Positions 18,595 through 28,319 of a DNA stretch of 64,000 nucleotides are shown piece by piece; the stretch's first letter is position 1; each line of letters begins with the position of its first letter. Source of the stretch: Mycobacterium sp. UM_CSW (GTDB lineage: Bacteria; Actinomycetota; Actinomycetes; Mycobacteriales; Mycobacteriaceae). The notes below the pieces were generated by a model that worked only from the letters and a program-made list of their open reading frames with translations, made no database searches and had not been told where the DNA came from. Where the stretch lies: positions 1 through 64,000 of the forward strand of contig NZ_AUWQ01000022.1 in NCBI RefSeq assembly GCF_000455205.1, read 5' to 3'. The position numbers were made by a program, and so were the translations under genes.

Positions 18595-19337
18595 CGCCAT
18601 CCCCCGTCGAGCCGCAGGAGCGATCCGGTGGCGTAGGACGACGCGACGGTGGCGAAGTACAGCACCGCGCCGACGATCTCGTGCGGCTCCCCGCAGCGGC
18701 CGAGGGCGACCTGCGACTCGGCATGCTCGCGCGTTCCCTCGGCCCAGTGCTCGGAGATGTCGGTGAGGAACGGCCCTGCCTGGATCGTGTTGATCCGCAC
18801 GGTGGGGCCGAACGCCTGCGCGAAGCCCTCGGTGAGCACGTGCAGACCGGCCTTAGCCGCGGCGTAGGGCAGCGCCTGCGGGGTCGGTCGGATCGCCTCG
18901 ATCGAGCCGATGTTGATGATCGACCCGCCACCGTCGGCGGCCATCCGCGAGCCGATCAGCGCCATGAGCCGGAACGGGCCGCGCAGGTTGACCGCGATGA
19001 CCTTGTCGAACAGGGCCGCGCTGACCTCGGGAAGGCTCGGGTAGAGCGGGGACAGCCCAGCGTTGTTGACGAGCACGTCCACGCGGCCCCAGTGGTCTCG
19101 GACCGTGTCGGCGAGGTGGTCGCACTGCGCCCAGTCGCTGACGTTGACCGCGACGGGGAGAGCCTCGGCGCCGAAGCGGTCGTGGACCTCGGCGGCCACC
19201 GCCTCGCACGCCTTGAGCTTGCGGCTCGCGATCACCACCCGCGCTCCCTGTTCGGCGCAGGCGAACACGATCTGCCGCCCCATGCCTCGGCTGCCGCCGG
19301 TCACCACAACGACCTTGTCCTTCAACTCGCTGTTCAC
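18591..19337 (-). CDS. SDR-family oxidoreductase
   Basis: A 248-residue classical SDR: TGGSRGMG cofactor loop, NNAG, INIGSIEAIRPTPQALPYAA with the catalytic Ser followed by YAAAK, and LRLDGGW at the end. GTG 19337 has GGGAGGGAA upstream; the frame is open beyond it but lacks homology. It overlaps the kinase gene by four bases and follows the acyl-CoA dehydrogenase by 34 bases, so the three form an operon. It probably oxidises a hydroxyacyl-CoA (inference). Confidence 0.85.
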   Translation of the reverse strand: MNSELKDKVVVVTGGSRGMGRQIVFACAEQGARVVIASRKLKACEAVAAEVHDRFGAEALPVAVNVSDWAQCDHLADTVRDHWGRVDVLVNNAGLSPLYPSLPEVSAALFDKVIAVNLRGPFRLMALIGSRMAADGGGSIINIGSIEAIRPTPQALPYAAAKAGLHVLTEGFAQAFGPTVRINTIQAGPFLTDISEHWAEGTREHAESQVALGRCGEPHEIVGAVLYFATVASSYATGSLLRLDGGWR

Positions 19338-19371
19338 GACCGATTCCCTCCCGCCCGTCGCGTCGATGCGT

Positions 19372-20631
19372 TCACCGGCTGAGCGCGAGGTGGGCGAGTT
19401 CGCCCCTCGGCCCGGACTCGACTGCCGCGGCGAAACGCCGCTGCTCGGTACGGGCCACCGCCCGACGGTGGACCTCGTCGGGCCCATCGACCATCCGCAT
19501 GATGCGAGCCTCCGCCGTCATCCGGGCGAGCGGCGTGGACTGGCTCAGCCCGCCGCCACCGTGGGCCTGCACGGCGCGGTCGACCACGCGGGAGACCATG
19601 GCCGGAACCGCCACCTTGATCCCCGAAATCTGGCTGGCCGCGGCCCTGTTGCCGACAGTGTCCATCAGGTGCGCGGCATAGAGGGTGTAAAGCCGGGCCT
19701 GGTCGATCTCCATGCGCGAGTCGGCGATCCACTCCTGCACGACGCCCTGATCGGCGAGCGGACGCCCAAAGGCGACCCGTGAGCGCACCCGGTCGATCAT
19801 GAGCTCCAGGGCCCGTTCGGCCATCCCGATGTTGCGCATGCAGTGGTGGATGCGACCTGGCCCGAGGCGGGCCTGGGACATTGCGAACCCCGCGCCGGGC
19901 TCCCCGAGCATGTTGCCGACCGGCACCCGGACATCGGTGAGGCGAAGCTCGACGTGGCTGTCGAACGGGTTGTAACCGAGCACAGTCAGGTCACGCACGA
20001 TCTCGACCCCGGGCGTGTTCTTCGGCACCAGCACCATCCCGTGGCGGTGGTGGCGATCCGCACCCTCTTCGTCGGTCACGCCCATGACGATCAGTAGCTC
20101 GCAACGGTCCCGCCGGGCGCCCGAGATCCACCACTTGTGCCCGTTGATCACCCAGTCGTCGCCGTCGCGCACGATGGTGGTCTTGATGTTGCCGGCGTCT
20201 GACGATGCGACGTCCGGTTCGGTCATGGCGTAGGACGAGCGGATTTCGCCGTCGAGCAGCGGCCGCAACCACCGGGTCTTCTGCTCTGGCGTGCCGAACA
20301 TCGACAGCAGTTCCATGTTGCCGGTGTCGGGCGCCGAGCAGTTCATCGCCTCGGGCGCCACGTACACGCTGCGGCCGCTGAGCTCGGCCAGGAACGCGTA
20401 GTCCGAGTTGCTCATCGGCTCGTGCCCGTCCTCGGCGTGGGGCAGGAACAGGTTCCACAGCCCGAGCTGCCGCGCGCGCGCCTTCAGCTTCTCCATCACC
20501 AACGGCTGCTTCCGTTCGGCATCGAGCGGTGCGTCGTGCGGCAGCAGCGCTTCGGCGGGATAAACGTCCTCGGCCAGGAACGTCTTCATCGTCTCGATCA
20601 GGGCTGCCGCGCGCGGACTCGGCTGGAACAC
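19372..20631 (-). CDS. Acyl-CoA dehydrogenase (ACAD10/11-like)
   Basis: A 419-residue FAD enzyme. SYAMTEPDVASSDAGNIKTT is the flavin/substrate segment, followed by GHKWWISGA, a central VLGYNPFDSHVELRLTDVRV block and RVAFGRPLADQGVVQ. The C-terminal motif is MRMVDGPDEVHRR, as in the ACAD10/11 group. GTG start at 20631 with GGAGG upstream. The downstream SDR and APH kinase match the known 4-hydroxyacid route, where phosphorylation and elimination precede beta-oxidation. It is the first gene of the operon and divergent from the TetR at 20794. Confidence 0.88.
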   Translation of the reverse strand: MFQPSPRAAALIETMKTFLAEDVYPAEALLPHDAPLDAERKQPLVMEKLKARARQLGLWNLFLPHAEDGHEPMSNSDYAFLAELSGRSVYVAPEAMNCSAPDTGNMELLSMFGTPEQKTRWLRPLLDGEIRSSYAMTEPDVASSDAGNIKTTIVRDGDDWVINGHKWWISGARRDRCELLIVMGVTDEEGADRHHRHGMVLVPKNTPGVEIVRDLTVLGYNPFDSHVELRLTDVRVPVGNMLGEPGAGFAMSQARLGPGRIHHCMRNIGMAERALELMIDRVRSRVAFGRPLADQGVVQEWIADSRMEIDQARLYTLYAAHLMDTVGNRAAASQISGIKVAVPAMVSRVVDRAVQAHGGGGLSQSTPLARMTAEARIMRMVDGPDEVHRRAVARTEQRRFAAAVESGPRGELAHLALSR

Positions 20632-20793
20632 GGGACCTCCGGAAGCAAGGGGAACGATCGACCGGTGGCGATCGACGCGTTGAGGAAAGCACGTTTAATG
20701 CATCTGACACAGGATACCCCGCGCGTGCCTTAACTCTTCGCGCTACTCTGCGGGGGGCTCGTGCCGGAGGAGCGCTAGAGGCCGAGGAGGCAG

Positions 20794-21519
20794 ATGAGCA
20801 GCATGGCCGCCCGTGTCCCCGCCGGGCGATCGGCACTGATCGCCGCCGCCGAGCGCTTGTTCGCCGAACGCGGCATCGAGGCCGTCTCCCTGCGGGAGAT
20901 CATGCGGGCCGCCGGTCAACGCAACACCACGTCATTGCAGTACCACTTCGGCGACCGCTCCGGCTTGGTACGAGCCGTGGTGGACCGGCACGTCGAGCAG
21001 GTGTCGCTCCGCCGACTCGCACTGCTCGACCTCCTCGACGACATGAGCCTGCGCGACGCCGCGAAGGTGCTCGTCCAGCCCCTCGTGGCCAAGCTCGCGG
21101 ACCCGGACGGCGGAGCCGAGTTCCTCCGGATCGCGGGCCAGCTCGTGAACGCGACCGAGCGCGTGGTCGAAGCAGACGACCCGGTAGCGCCGCTGATCTA
21201 CGATCCGGCCGGCAGCATGCGACGCTGGGCCGAGCTCGTCGACCCGCTGATGCCGCCCGGGGTAGCGGGTCCCCCGCTGCATCGTCGCTACGCCGCCGTG
21301 CGGTTCACCCATCTCGAGCTCGCGCGCCGCGCGCACGCAAACCCGAAGGGCGATCAGGCCCTGTTCTCCAGTCACCTGACCGACCTGGTGTGCGCGATCC
21401 TCGGCACCCCGCTCTCCTCCGAGACGGCGAACCTGCTCTCGCGGCGGCCTTCCCGTACACATCCGCCGACCAGCACTGCCGTCGGCGAGATCGATCTCCA
21501 AGGTCCGCAGCACCCATGA
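20794..21519 (+). CDS. TetR-family transcriptional regulator
   Basis: A 241-residue TetR protein. The helix-turn-helix is IAAAERLFAERGIEAVSLRE with IMRAAGQRNTTSLQYHFGDR, followed by a long ligand domain. It is divergent from the acyl-CoA dehydrogenase operon 20631-17551 across a 162-base intergenic region, so it is the natural candidate regulator of that operon. The ACADs at 22-25 kb have a different nearby TetR. Confidence 0.85.
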   Translation: MSSMAARVPAGRSALIAAAERLFAERGIEAVSLREIMRAAGQRNTTSLQYHFGDRSGLVRAVVDRHVEQVSLRRLALLDLLDDMSLRDAAKVLVQPLVAKLADPDGGAEFLRIAGQLVNATERVVEADDPVAPLIYDPAGSMRRWAELVDPLMPPGVAGPPLHRRYAAVRFTHLELARRAHANPKGDQALFSSHLTDLVCAILGTPLSSETANLLSRRPSRTHPPTSTAVGEIDLQGPQHP

Positions 21520-21696
21520 GTTCGCCGCGACCTACGGCTCTCCGCGAGTGTGGCTCGAGCTGCGCCGGCAAGGAGTCGGGTGCAAGCGCGTCGAGAGAGT
21601 CAGGCGCGAGCGCGGCCTGCGAGGCGCTCACCCGCATTGCGGCTGGCGCCATAGAAGCACCCGAACCGCACCGCCGCCCCGGAACTCGTCGTTCAA

Positions 21697-22428
21697 CTAC
21701 TCCCCCCCGCGGCGGCGCTTCGCCGAGGCTCTCGTTGGTCGGGGTCCTAGCCGGAGACCGTGGCGCTCCGAGGCGACGGCGAGCAAGCTCAGGAGCTCTT
21801 CGCGTTGTGCGTCCATCTCCTGATCGACTTTTGCGGAGTCGTGCACTCCTGGCGCTGTACCGAGTCCCTCTAGGAAGATGTTGCAAAAGGATCGCGACAG
21901 GGTGCGGGCATCTAGCGGGCCAGACGGGTCGAGCCAGACCGAGGTGTAGCTGTGCATTCCGATGAAAGCCAGGCGGGCGACCGAGACGTCTGTGTCGCGG
22001 AACTCCCCGTTGCTAATACCTTCGACGATCACCCGCTGAAACATCTCGTCGTACGAGGCGCGACGGGCGAGGAAGCGTTCCTGGCGCTCTCCTTCGAGGC
22101 GCCGCAGTTCTGCGAGTAGAAGCCGAGCTTGATGGAGGTGATCGAATTGAACTGTCAGGAGGACCTCGGACAGCAGCCGGAGGCGAGCAGTCGCCGAGAT
22201 GGGCAGGCTGACGATGACCCGGCCCACCGTGATGAGCGGCGCCAGGATGGACTCCTGGAGGTCGGACAGCAGATCGTCCTTGGTTCTTACGTAGTGGTAA
22301 AGCCCCCCCTTGCCGAGCCCGACCGCTTCGCCGATGTCGGCCATGGTGGTGCGGTCATAACCGCGCGTCGCGAAAAGCTCGGCGGCGGTGTCCAGGATTT
22401 CATGCCATCGGTTGCCGTCTCGTCTCAT
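21697..22428 (-). CDS. TetR-family transcriptional regulator
   Basis: A 243-residue TetR protein: EILDTAAELFATRGYDRTTM and ADIGEAVGLGKGGLYHYVRT form the HTH. A basic C-terminal tail (RPTRASAKRRRGG) is present. It is the last gene of the minus-strand run after the two coupled acyl-CoA dehydrogenases, only 22 bases from the second. That position makes it the best candidate to bind the CRACCG-N6-CGGTCG dyads upstream of the run and at 30.3 kb (inference). Confidence 0.85.
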   Translation of the reverse strand: MRRDGNRWHEILDTAAELFATRGYDRTTMADIGEAVGLGKGGLYHYVRTKDDLLSDLQESILAPLITVGRVIVSLPISATARLRLLSEVLLTVQFDHLHQARLLLAELRRLEGERQERFLARRASYDEMFQRVIVEGISNGEFRDTDVSVARLAFIGMHSYTSVWLDPSGPLDARTLSRSFCNIFLEGLGTAPGVHDSAKVDQEMDAQREELLSLLAVASERHGLRLGPRPTRASAKRRRGGE

Positions 22429-22450
22429 CGCGCGGTGACCGTATACCCTT

Positions 22451-23590
22451 CTAGTGTCGTGAGTCGTTCGGGCCCTTCAACACTATGTCGGCGAGACGGT
22501 CCCGCCCGGTCCAACCGTTGACAAGATAGCGCTCATCGAACTTCGCTCGCTTGAGCAGCAGATGACACTCGTGCTCCCACGTGTAGCCGATCGCCCCGTG
22601 GATCTGCATTGCTGAGCCCACCACCTCCGACGCCGAGTGTCGCGCGTAGGCGCCTGCTGTGGCCACGAGGCGAGGGGCCAGGGGGTCTCTGCGGTCGATC
22701 GCCTCGGCGGCTGCCCGCACACAGGCACCGGACGCGCTGACCGCGGTGTACATGTTGGCGAGCATGTGCTTGACGGCCTGGAACGAACCGATCGGTCGGC
22801 CGAATTGATGACGTTGTTTGGCGTACTGCAGAGCCAGATCGAGGGCGCGACGGGCGGCGCCGTGGGCGTCCGCGGCGAGGATGACGACCGCATTGGCCGC
22901 AACGCGCTCGAAGAGCGAACGCGCCTGATCCCCCTGTGCGATGACATCAGCAGCCGGGGCGTCAGAGAGTCGGACATGGGCAAGCCGATGGCCACGGTTG
23001 ATCGTGGGGACCGGCGTGACGTCCACTCCACTGGTCTGGGGGTCGACGCGGACGATAACCAGTTCCCCGTCCGTGGTTCGAGCAGCCACCAGGACCAGAT
23101 CGGCAAACGCAGCGTCGCCGGCGAAGTTCGCCTCCCCCGTGAGGGTCAGCCCATCGCCTGAGGAGGGCTGCGCGCAGACGTCGAGCAGTTGCGGGTCGGC
23201 CAGCCCCGCTCGGCCGGTGCAGCAGTAGGCCCCGAGCGACCGGCCGGCCGCAAGTTCGGGCAACCACGTCTCGGCGACGGTGTTGTCGCCGCTGCCCAGC
23301 GCCGTCGTGGCCAAGACGGCGCTGGAGATGAACGGTACGCAGGTGTTGTGGTACGCGAGTTCCTCCACGATCGTGGTGGCGGCGAGCATGCCGAGGCCGG
23401 CGCCGCCGTGTTGTTCCTCGGTCATGGCGCCGAGCCAGCCGAGAGAGGCCATGCGCTCCCAGAGCTCGACGTCGTAGCCGTCGCCGTGGCTCAACGCCCT
23501 CGCGAGGCTCGTTGCGCTGTGGTTAGACAGGACGGCCCGCACCGAGGCGCGGAGGTCTTCGATGACTTCCTTGTCTACGGTGGCGGTCAT
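22451..23590 (-). CDS. Acyl-CoA dehydrogenase, FadE beta-type subunit
   Basis: A 379-residue ACAD-fold protein. QRHQFGRPIGSFQAVKHMLA and AMQIHGAIGYTWEHECHLLL are typical of the shorter partner in mycobacterial heteromeric FadE pairs. Its ATG overlaps the stop of the 408-residue ACAD upstream by four bases (ATGA), which argues for an alpha2beta2 enzyme like those acting on steroid side chains. Substrate not determinable. Confidence 0.85.
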   Translation of the reverse strand: MTATVDKEVIEDLRASVRAVLSNHSATSLARALSHGDGYDVELWERMASLGWLGAMTEEQHGGAGLGMLAATTIVEELAYHNTCVPFISSAVLATTALGSGDNTVAETWLPELAAGRSLGAYCCTGRAGLADPQLLDVCAQPSSGDGLTLTGEANFAGDAAFADLVLVAARTTDGELVIVRVDPQTSGVDVTPVPTINRGHRLAHVRLSDAPAADVIAQGDQARSLFERVAANAVVILAADAHGAARRALDLALQYAKQRHQFGRPIGSFQAVKHMLANMYTAVSASGACVRAAAEAIDRRDPLAPRLVATAGAYARHSASEVVGSAMQIHGAIGYTWEHECHLLLKRAKFDERYLVNGWTGRDRLADIVLKGPNDSRH

Positions 23591-24813
23591 ACCCCTGGCT
23601 CCCTCGGTAGCCCCAGCACACGCTCGCTGATGATGTTCCTCTGGATTTCGTTGCTGCCGGCGGCAATCGTCTGGGTCCAGGACCGTATGTGGTCGACCAG
23701 CCAGTCACCAGAAACCCATCCGGCGTCGGTGATTGCACCCGAGTCGATGTCGGCCGCCACGCCGCGGATCCGGGCGGCGAGTCCGGTAAGTCGCTGCAGC
23801 GTTTCGGTGTAGAACAGCTTGAGCACCGATCCCTCCGGTCCCACTTCGCCGTGCTTCGAGACACCTCCCACCACCGACGAGGCGAGCAGCCCGAGCGCGT
23901 CGACCTCCGAGACGCGGGCGGCGAGTTCCTGGCGGATCGCGGGGTCGTTGGCGGCGGTCACTCCCGAAGCGACGATCGTGCGGTGGCATTCGGCGGCGAT
24001 CCACTCGACGGCCTGCTCTAATTCCGCGTGGTACGCCACGATTTGGGACATGCGCTCGGTGGCGAGGGTCGTGTTCGCGACGCGCCAACCGTGGTTCTCG
24101 CCTCCGACGAGCTCCGAACAGGGGATTCGGACGTCATCCAGGAAGATCTCGCAGAACTCGAGGACTCCGAGGGCCTGACGGATCGGTCGAATCTCGATCC
24201 CTGGCAGCGAGAGGTCGAGGAGAAAAACGCTGAGTCCACGATGCTTCGGGGCTTGTCGATCGGTGCGGGCGAGGAGCAGACACCAGTCTGAGCGATGGGC
24301 ATTGGTCGACCAGATCTTGTTGCCATTGACGACGTAGTAGTCGCCCTGCTTCTGGGCAACGGTCCTCAAGCCCGCGAGGTCGGATCCCGCCTCAGGCTCG
24401 GAGAAACCTTGACACCACACCTCGCCGCCGAGGATCGCCTTGAGGTGCTGCTGCTGTTGGTACTGGCTGCCGTGGTGCATGAGCGTGGCCGCGACATGAC
24501 CGAGCGCGATGCTCTGCAGCGTTGGCATCGGGAACTGGGCCCGCACAAGCTCCTGTTGCAGAACGACCTGCTGGTCGAGAGAGAGACCTGATCCACCAAA
24601 CTCCACGGGCCAATGCGGGGCGAGGAACCCCTCCGCATGCAGGGTCGCGGCCTGCGTTCTCATCAGCTGGCGGAGTTGATCGTCGTCCGCCACCCGCAAC
24701 TGGTCGTACCACGTCGGATCGGCGTGCTCCTGCGCCCACGTGCGGACTCGCAGTCGGAAGGCTCTGAGCTCGGCCGTCTCGCCACTGGTACCGGACACGC
24801 CACGAGTGAACAC
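23587..24813 (-). CDS. Acyl-CoA dehydrogenase, FadE alpha-type subunit
   Basis: A 408-residue ACAD: QGFSEPEAGSDLAGLRTVAQ, NGNKIWSTNAHRSDWCLLLA and AAGSNEIQRNIISERVLGLP are characteristic of the FAD-binding partner in FadE heteromers. It starts at GTG 24813; the CRACCG-N6-CGGTCG dyad lies only about 18 bases upstream, so repression near the transcription start is likely. It heads an operon with the second ACAD (4-base overlap) and the TetR gene. Confidence 0.87.
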   Translation of the reverse strand: MFTRGVSGTSGETAELRAFRLRVRTWAQEHADPTWYDQLRVADDDQLRQLMRTQAATLHAEGFLAPHWPVEFGGSGLSLDQQVVLQQELVRAQFPMPTLQSIALGHVAATLMHHGSQYQQQQHLKAILGGEVWCQGFSEPEAGSDLAGLRTVAQKQGDYYVVNGNKIWSTNAHRSDWCLLLARTDRQAPKHRGLSVFLLDLSLPGIEIRPIRQALGVLEFCEIFLDDVRIPCSELVGGENHGWRVANTTLATERMSQIVAYHAELEQAVEWIAAECHRTIVASGVTAANDPAIRQELAARVSEVDALGLLASSVVGGVSKHGEVGPEGSVLKLFYTETLQRLTGLAARIRGVAADIDSGAITDAGWVSGDWLVDHIRSWTQTIAAGSNEIQRNIISERVLGLPREPGV

Positions 24814-24830
24814 CAGCGCCTCAATTTAGT

Positions 24831-24850
24831 CAACCGGTCAGTCGGTCGTT
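24831..24850. promoter_or_regulatory. Putative TetR operator, site A
   Basis: CAACCGGTCAGTCGGTCGTT: a dyad CAACCG-N6-CGGTCG immediately upstream of the acyl-CoA dehydrogenase operon start at 24813. It matches three other sites in this window at 24937, 30260 and 30371. Probably bound by the TetR at 21697-22428 (inference from position). Confidence 0.6.
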
Positions 24851-24936
24851 CCGCGCGCAGAACCACGATGTGGACGGCTCGCCCGGCCTACGGAGGACCT
24901 ACCTGCATCTTGACGGCTCTACCGCTTGCTACTGTC

Positions 24937-24956
24937 CGACCGGCCAGTCGGTCGTC
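24937..24956. promoter_or_regulatory. Putative TetR operator, site B
   Basis: CGACCGGCCAGTCGGTCGTC: perfect inverted repeat CGACCG-N6-CGGTCG, 106 bases from site A in the same intergenic region. It may provide cooperative repression of the operon reading leftward from 24813. Confidence 0.6.
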
Positions 24957-24959
24957 TAG

Positions 24960-25262
24960 GTCAGTGCAGGGGTGCACAATGCCGTTCGGGCTCTCGTTCG
25001 CTCCCCGCCCTGGCGCTGGACCCTTGCATCGGTGAGATCGCAGCCCTCGGCTTCAACATCAGCTGCGGAACCCGGGGTGAAGCGTTTGTGCTGGAAGTTC
25101 CCGACCGGCCGCCCGAACACCTCCCGCTTCTCGACGTATTGCAGCGTGGTGGCGAAGGCCGCCTGGGCACGCGCCAGGTTGACCACGGCGGTGTGTTGCC
25201 GCTCCTGCGGCAGCCGCTCCATCATCGCCGGGAAGCCGCCGTTCAGATCCCCGTGATCCGAT
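24960..25262 (-). pseudogene. Acyl-CoA dehydrogenase fragment
   Basis: Minus-strand sequence beginning near 25255 encodes DLNGGFPAMMERLPQERQHT, then ATTLQYVEKREVFGRPVGNF and QHKRF. This is the mid-to-late part of an acyl-CoA dehydrogenase. It then shifts frame and loses homology within about 25 codons. Both the N-terminal two thirds and the C-terminal domain are absent. It directly follows the acyl-CoA ligase and was probably once a full gene of that operon. Confidence 0.7.
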
Positions 25263-25264
25263 TC

Positions 25265-26824
25265 TCATCTCACGCTCCTGTCGATCGCGGCCGCGCTGAG
25301 CTTGAGCTCATCGCGCCGCACCTTGAAGGTCGCATTGCGAGGCAGCGAATCGCGCAGCTCGAGGTAGCGGGGCACCTTGAATCCGATCAGGTGGCTGCCG
25401 CAGTGTTCGAACAGATCTTCCGGGGTGACCGGCATCGAGTCGCGGACGACGACGAAGGCGGCGACCTCTTCGCCGCGAACCTTGTCGCGGATCCCGACCA
25501 CGGCCGCCTCGACCACCGCTGGATGCATTTCCAGCACGTCCTCGATCTCGCGCGGGGCGATGTTCTCGCCGCTGCGCCTGATCATCGCTGACTGACGCTC
25601 GAGCATGTAGAGGTCGCCGCTCGGTGAGAAGTAGCCCACGTCCCCCGTCTTGAACCACCCGTCCTCGGTGAAAGTGCTCGCGGTCACCTCAGGCGTGCCG
25701 AAGTAGCGTTCGAAGACCGCGGGCCCCGTCACCTCGATGGCGCCCGGCACGTCGGCATCGCAGGGATCGCCGGCTTCGTCGACGACACGGACCGTGCTGC
25801 CCGGTTCGAAGCGACCGCCGCACAGAATCCCTCCGTGTGCACCGTGGATCCGGGAAGCATCGACTAGACCGCTGCGCCGGCCGCCGGTCATCGTCACGAT
25901 GGTCGTCTCGGTGGAGCCGTAGCCGCTGTTCATCGAGATGTCGAAACGCTGCTGGAATTTGTTCCAGTCTTCCAGGGCGATCGATCCCTGGATCCACGCC
26001 AGCGTGTGGTCCCGATCGTCAGGACGAGCAGGCATTTCGAGCAGGTAGCGAGGGACCGGCTGCATCATCACGGCCCAGGTGAGCCGATTGGCATCGACCG
26101 TCTCCCAGAAGGTCCGGCGGTCGAAGCGGTCGACGTGGAACACAGGCGCACCGAGGCTGAACGGGGCGAGGAAGCCGCAGACAAGTCCTGCCTGGTGGTT
26201 GAGTGGCAGGAAGTTCAGGATCCGGTCCTCAGCCTCCATCACGTGCCTGCCCCAGACCCGGAGGAAGTACGCGTAGTCCGCCTGCGTGCGCTCGACGCCC
26301 TTCGGGATGCCGGTGGTGCCGGAGGTGAACAGGATCACCGCGAGGTCGTCGGGTTGCGGAAGCACCGGCTCCAGCGGCGAGACCGCGGTCTGCGTGACCT
26401 CCGCCAACCCGCGGACGGAGTGGTCGTCCTGGATCCCGTCGTGCACCCGCCGCTCGGTGCCGTCGTCGCAGAGGACGACCACCGGGTCGACCACTCCCGC
26501 GGCGATCCCTATTTCGCGGGCCTGGAATCGGAAGTTGACCGGGACGGCGACCGCCCCCGACAAGACGATGCCGAAGAAGGCGACCACCCAATCGACGCTC
26601 GGTTCGGAGACGATCATCACCCGCTCGCCGGGCTCGACCCCGATGGAGCGCAGGGCGCTCGCGGCCCGCAGACCGTGGTCGACCAGATCCTCGAAGGTGA
26701 TGGAGGCGACGGCGCGGTTCTCGTCCGCCGCGATCAGCGTGAAGCACTCGCGTGACCCGTGGGCGGTCCCGCCCAGGAGGATCTCGGTGAGCGTCCCGGG
26801 CTCCGATCGCATCTCTACCGTCAT
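25265..26824 (-). CDS. AMP-dependent acyl-CoA synthetase/ligase
   Basis: A 519-residue adenylating enzyme. Motif LFTSGTTGIPKGVERT (P-loop-like), core motif NSGYGSTETT, GWFKTGDVGYFSPSGDLYML with the conserved Asp, RSGENIAPREIEDVLEMHP, and a C-terminal catalytic lysine region (PRNATFKVRRDEL). It activates a carboxylic acid to its CoA thioester. ATG 26824 is preceded by GGAGTGAAATAA. The LLM oxidoreductase lies 176 bases upstream on the same strand. Confidence 0.88.
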   Translation of the reverse strand: MTVEMRSEPGTLTEILLGGTAHGSRECFTLIAADENRAVASITFEDLVDHGLRAASALRSIGVEPGERVMIVSEPSVDWVVAFFGIVLSGAVAVPVNFRFQAREIGIAAGVVDPVVVLCDDGTERRVHDGIQDDHSVRGLAEVTQTAVSPLEPVLPQPDDLAVILFTSGTTGIPKGVERTQADYAYFLRVWGRHVMEAEDRILNFLPLNHQAGLVCGFLAPFSLGAPVFHVDRFDRRTFWETVDANRLTWAVMMQPVPRYLLEMPARPDDRDHTLAWIQGSIALEDWNKFQQRFDISMNSGYGSTETTIVTMTGGRRSGLVDASRIHGAHGGILCGGRFEPGSTVRVVDEAGDPCDADVPGAIEVTGPAVFERYFGTPEVTASTFTEDGWFKTGDVGYFSPSGDLYMLERQSAMIRRSGENIAPREIEDVLEMHPAVVEAAVVGIRDKVRGEEVAAFVVVRDSMPVTPEDLFEHCGSHLIGFKVPRYLELRDSLPRNATFKVRRDELKLSAAAIDRSVR

Positions 26825-27000
26825 TTATTTCACTCCTGCTCGGCGGCCAGTAGGCGTGCGGCGTCGCCGAGGACCGAATCGCCCCTCGAGCTGAGAGAAC
26901 CCGACCGCGATGATCAGCACGGCGCCGGAGGCTTCAGTCGATCCGGTCGATTCCCTGGACGAGCTGCTGCACACGCGTCGACCTGTTGGAGGAAGCAGGA

Positions 27001-28251
27001 CTATCTGAACGAGGGCATCACCTTGTTCATGAACAAGTCGAGCTGCTCGAGCTGCTCGTCGAGGGAATGGGTTCCCTGGAAGAAGAAGTTCCAACTCAGC
27101 CATTCAAGCTCGCCGGAATCCCCGTAGCACTTGTGCAGCCCGTCAACCTGGCGCTTGACGTCCTCGACGGTCCCGCAGATCAGGGCGCCGGTCTCGATCA
27201 TGCGCTTGGTCAACTCGACCTCGTCCTTGAAGCTGACCTTCTTGTTCGGGTCGTCGGCGGCGGTGCGGAAGACCTCACCGAAGCCGAATTTGTTGAAGTA
27301 GTTGTGGAACTCATAGCCCGCGGTGGTGACCGCGTTCCCGAAGGCCTCTTCCGTGGTCTTGCCCAGCGCAATATTGCGGACAGCGCCGCAGAAGTGTCCG
27401 AGCTCGCGTTCGTGCCCGGCCTTCGCGGACTCCTCCCGGTAGGTTTCGCACCATTTGCGGAAGCGCTCGGGATTGGCCTCGAGCATGAAGGGGATGGCCG
27501 AGCGGCCGGCGGCCTGAACCAGCGTCGCGGGTGAAGCCGTGAAGGGCACGAAGACCTGCGGATGTGGGTCCTGGTAGGGCCTGGGGATGACGCCGATCCG
27601 GCGGATGATGCCCTCGTCGTCGATCTCGCCATCGGAGCCGAAGCGGCGCGTCCACTCGACCCCCGCCCAGCCACTGATCCCGTCTTTGTGGGGGAAGGGC
27701 ACCTGGTAGTGCTTGCCGTCGTAGTCCCAGGCGTCCTTGGTCCAGGCATTGATCAGGATGTCGTAGTACTCGTTGAAGATCTCGCGGTTCAGTTGCTCTG
27801 TCTCAGACGGCTTGAGTTGGTCGTTCAGCGGCACGCTGCCGCCCTGGGAGAGGATCTGCACCCATCGCTTCTGGTAGCCACGGGCAAGACCGACGGCGGC
27901 GCGCCCCTTGGTCAGCTGGTCGAGCAGCGCGATATCCTCGGCGACCCGGATCGGGTCGTGAGTCGGAAGGACTATCGACAGCGGCATCAGCATGATGTTT
28001 TTCGTGCGCCCCGCAAGATCGGCGAAGAGCATCAGCGGGTTCGGCATCGCCTCGCCACCCTCGGTGTGGAGGTGATGCTCGGTTGTCGAGAAGGCATCCA
28101 CGCCCATATCATCGGCGGCCGCCACCAAGGCGCGAAGTTCCTCGATCATCATCTGGTAGCGCTCGGTGCTGCGCCCGATCGGCCGCAGCTTCTCCCGTTC
28201 CTCCCAGGAGTCCGCGTGGATCGTCGGCATCGCAAAAAGATCGATCTTCAT
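27001..28251 (-). CDS. LLM-class flavin-dependent oxidoreductase
   Basis: A 416-residue luciferase-superfamily protein: DAFSTTEHHLHTEGGEAMPN, LPLSIVLPTHDPIRVAED-like block (MPLSIVLPTHDPIRVAEDIA), and LARGYQKRWVQ. Close in layout to the other LLM enzymes here but not a recent duplicate. Probably an FMN- or F420-dependent monooxygenase acting on the operon's substrate. ATG has AGGAGAAAT directly upstream. It sits between the cyclase-family hydrolase and the acyl-CoA ligase. Confidence 0.82.
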   Translation of the reverse strand: MKIDLFAMPTIHADSWEEREKLRPIGRSTERYQMMIEELRALVAAADDMGVDAFSTTEHHLHTEGGEAMPNPLMLFADLAGRTKNIMLMPLSIVLPTHDPIRVAEDIALLDQLTKGRAAVGLARGYQKRWVQILSQGGSVPLNDQLKPSETEQLNREIFNEYYDILINAWTKDAWDYDGKHYQVPFPHKDGISGWAGVEWTRRFGSDGEIDDEGIIRRIGVIPRPYQDPHPQVFVPFTASPATLVQAAGRSAIPFMLEANPERFRKWCETYREESAKAGHERELGHFCGAVRNIALGKTTEEAFGNAVTTAGYEFHNYFNKFGFGEVFRTAADDPNKKVSFKDEVELTKRMIETGALICGTVEDVKRQVDGLHKCYGDSGELEWLSWNFFFQGTHSLDEQLEQLDLFMNKVMPSFR

Positions 28252-28319
28252 ATTTCTCCTATCGCTCCGACCGGCCCTCCGGCGCGGTCGACTTTTGAAA
28301 ACCGTGACCGAGCATGTCG

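Noticed and set aside
17257-18636. Long plus-strand frame opposite the APH-like kinase
   Set aside because: Antisense shadow of a gene with intact HGDFHLAN and DWE motifs.
20655-20676. Fifth copy of the CRACCG-N6-CGGTCG dyad near the TetR at 20794
   Set aside because: Only one half site matches (CGACCG followed by ATCGAC), so it was not counted with the other four.
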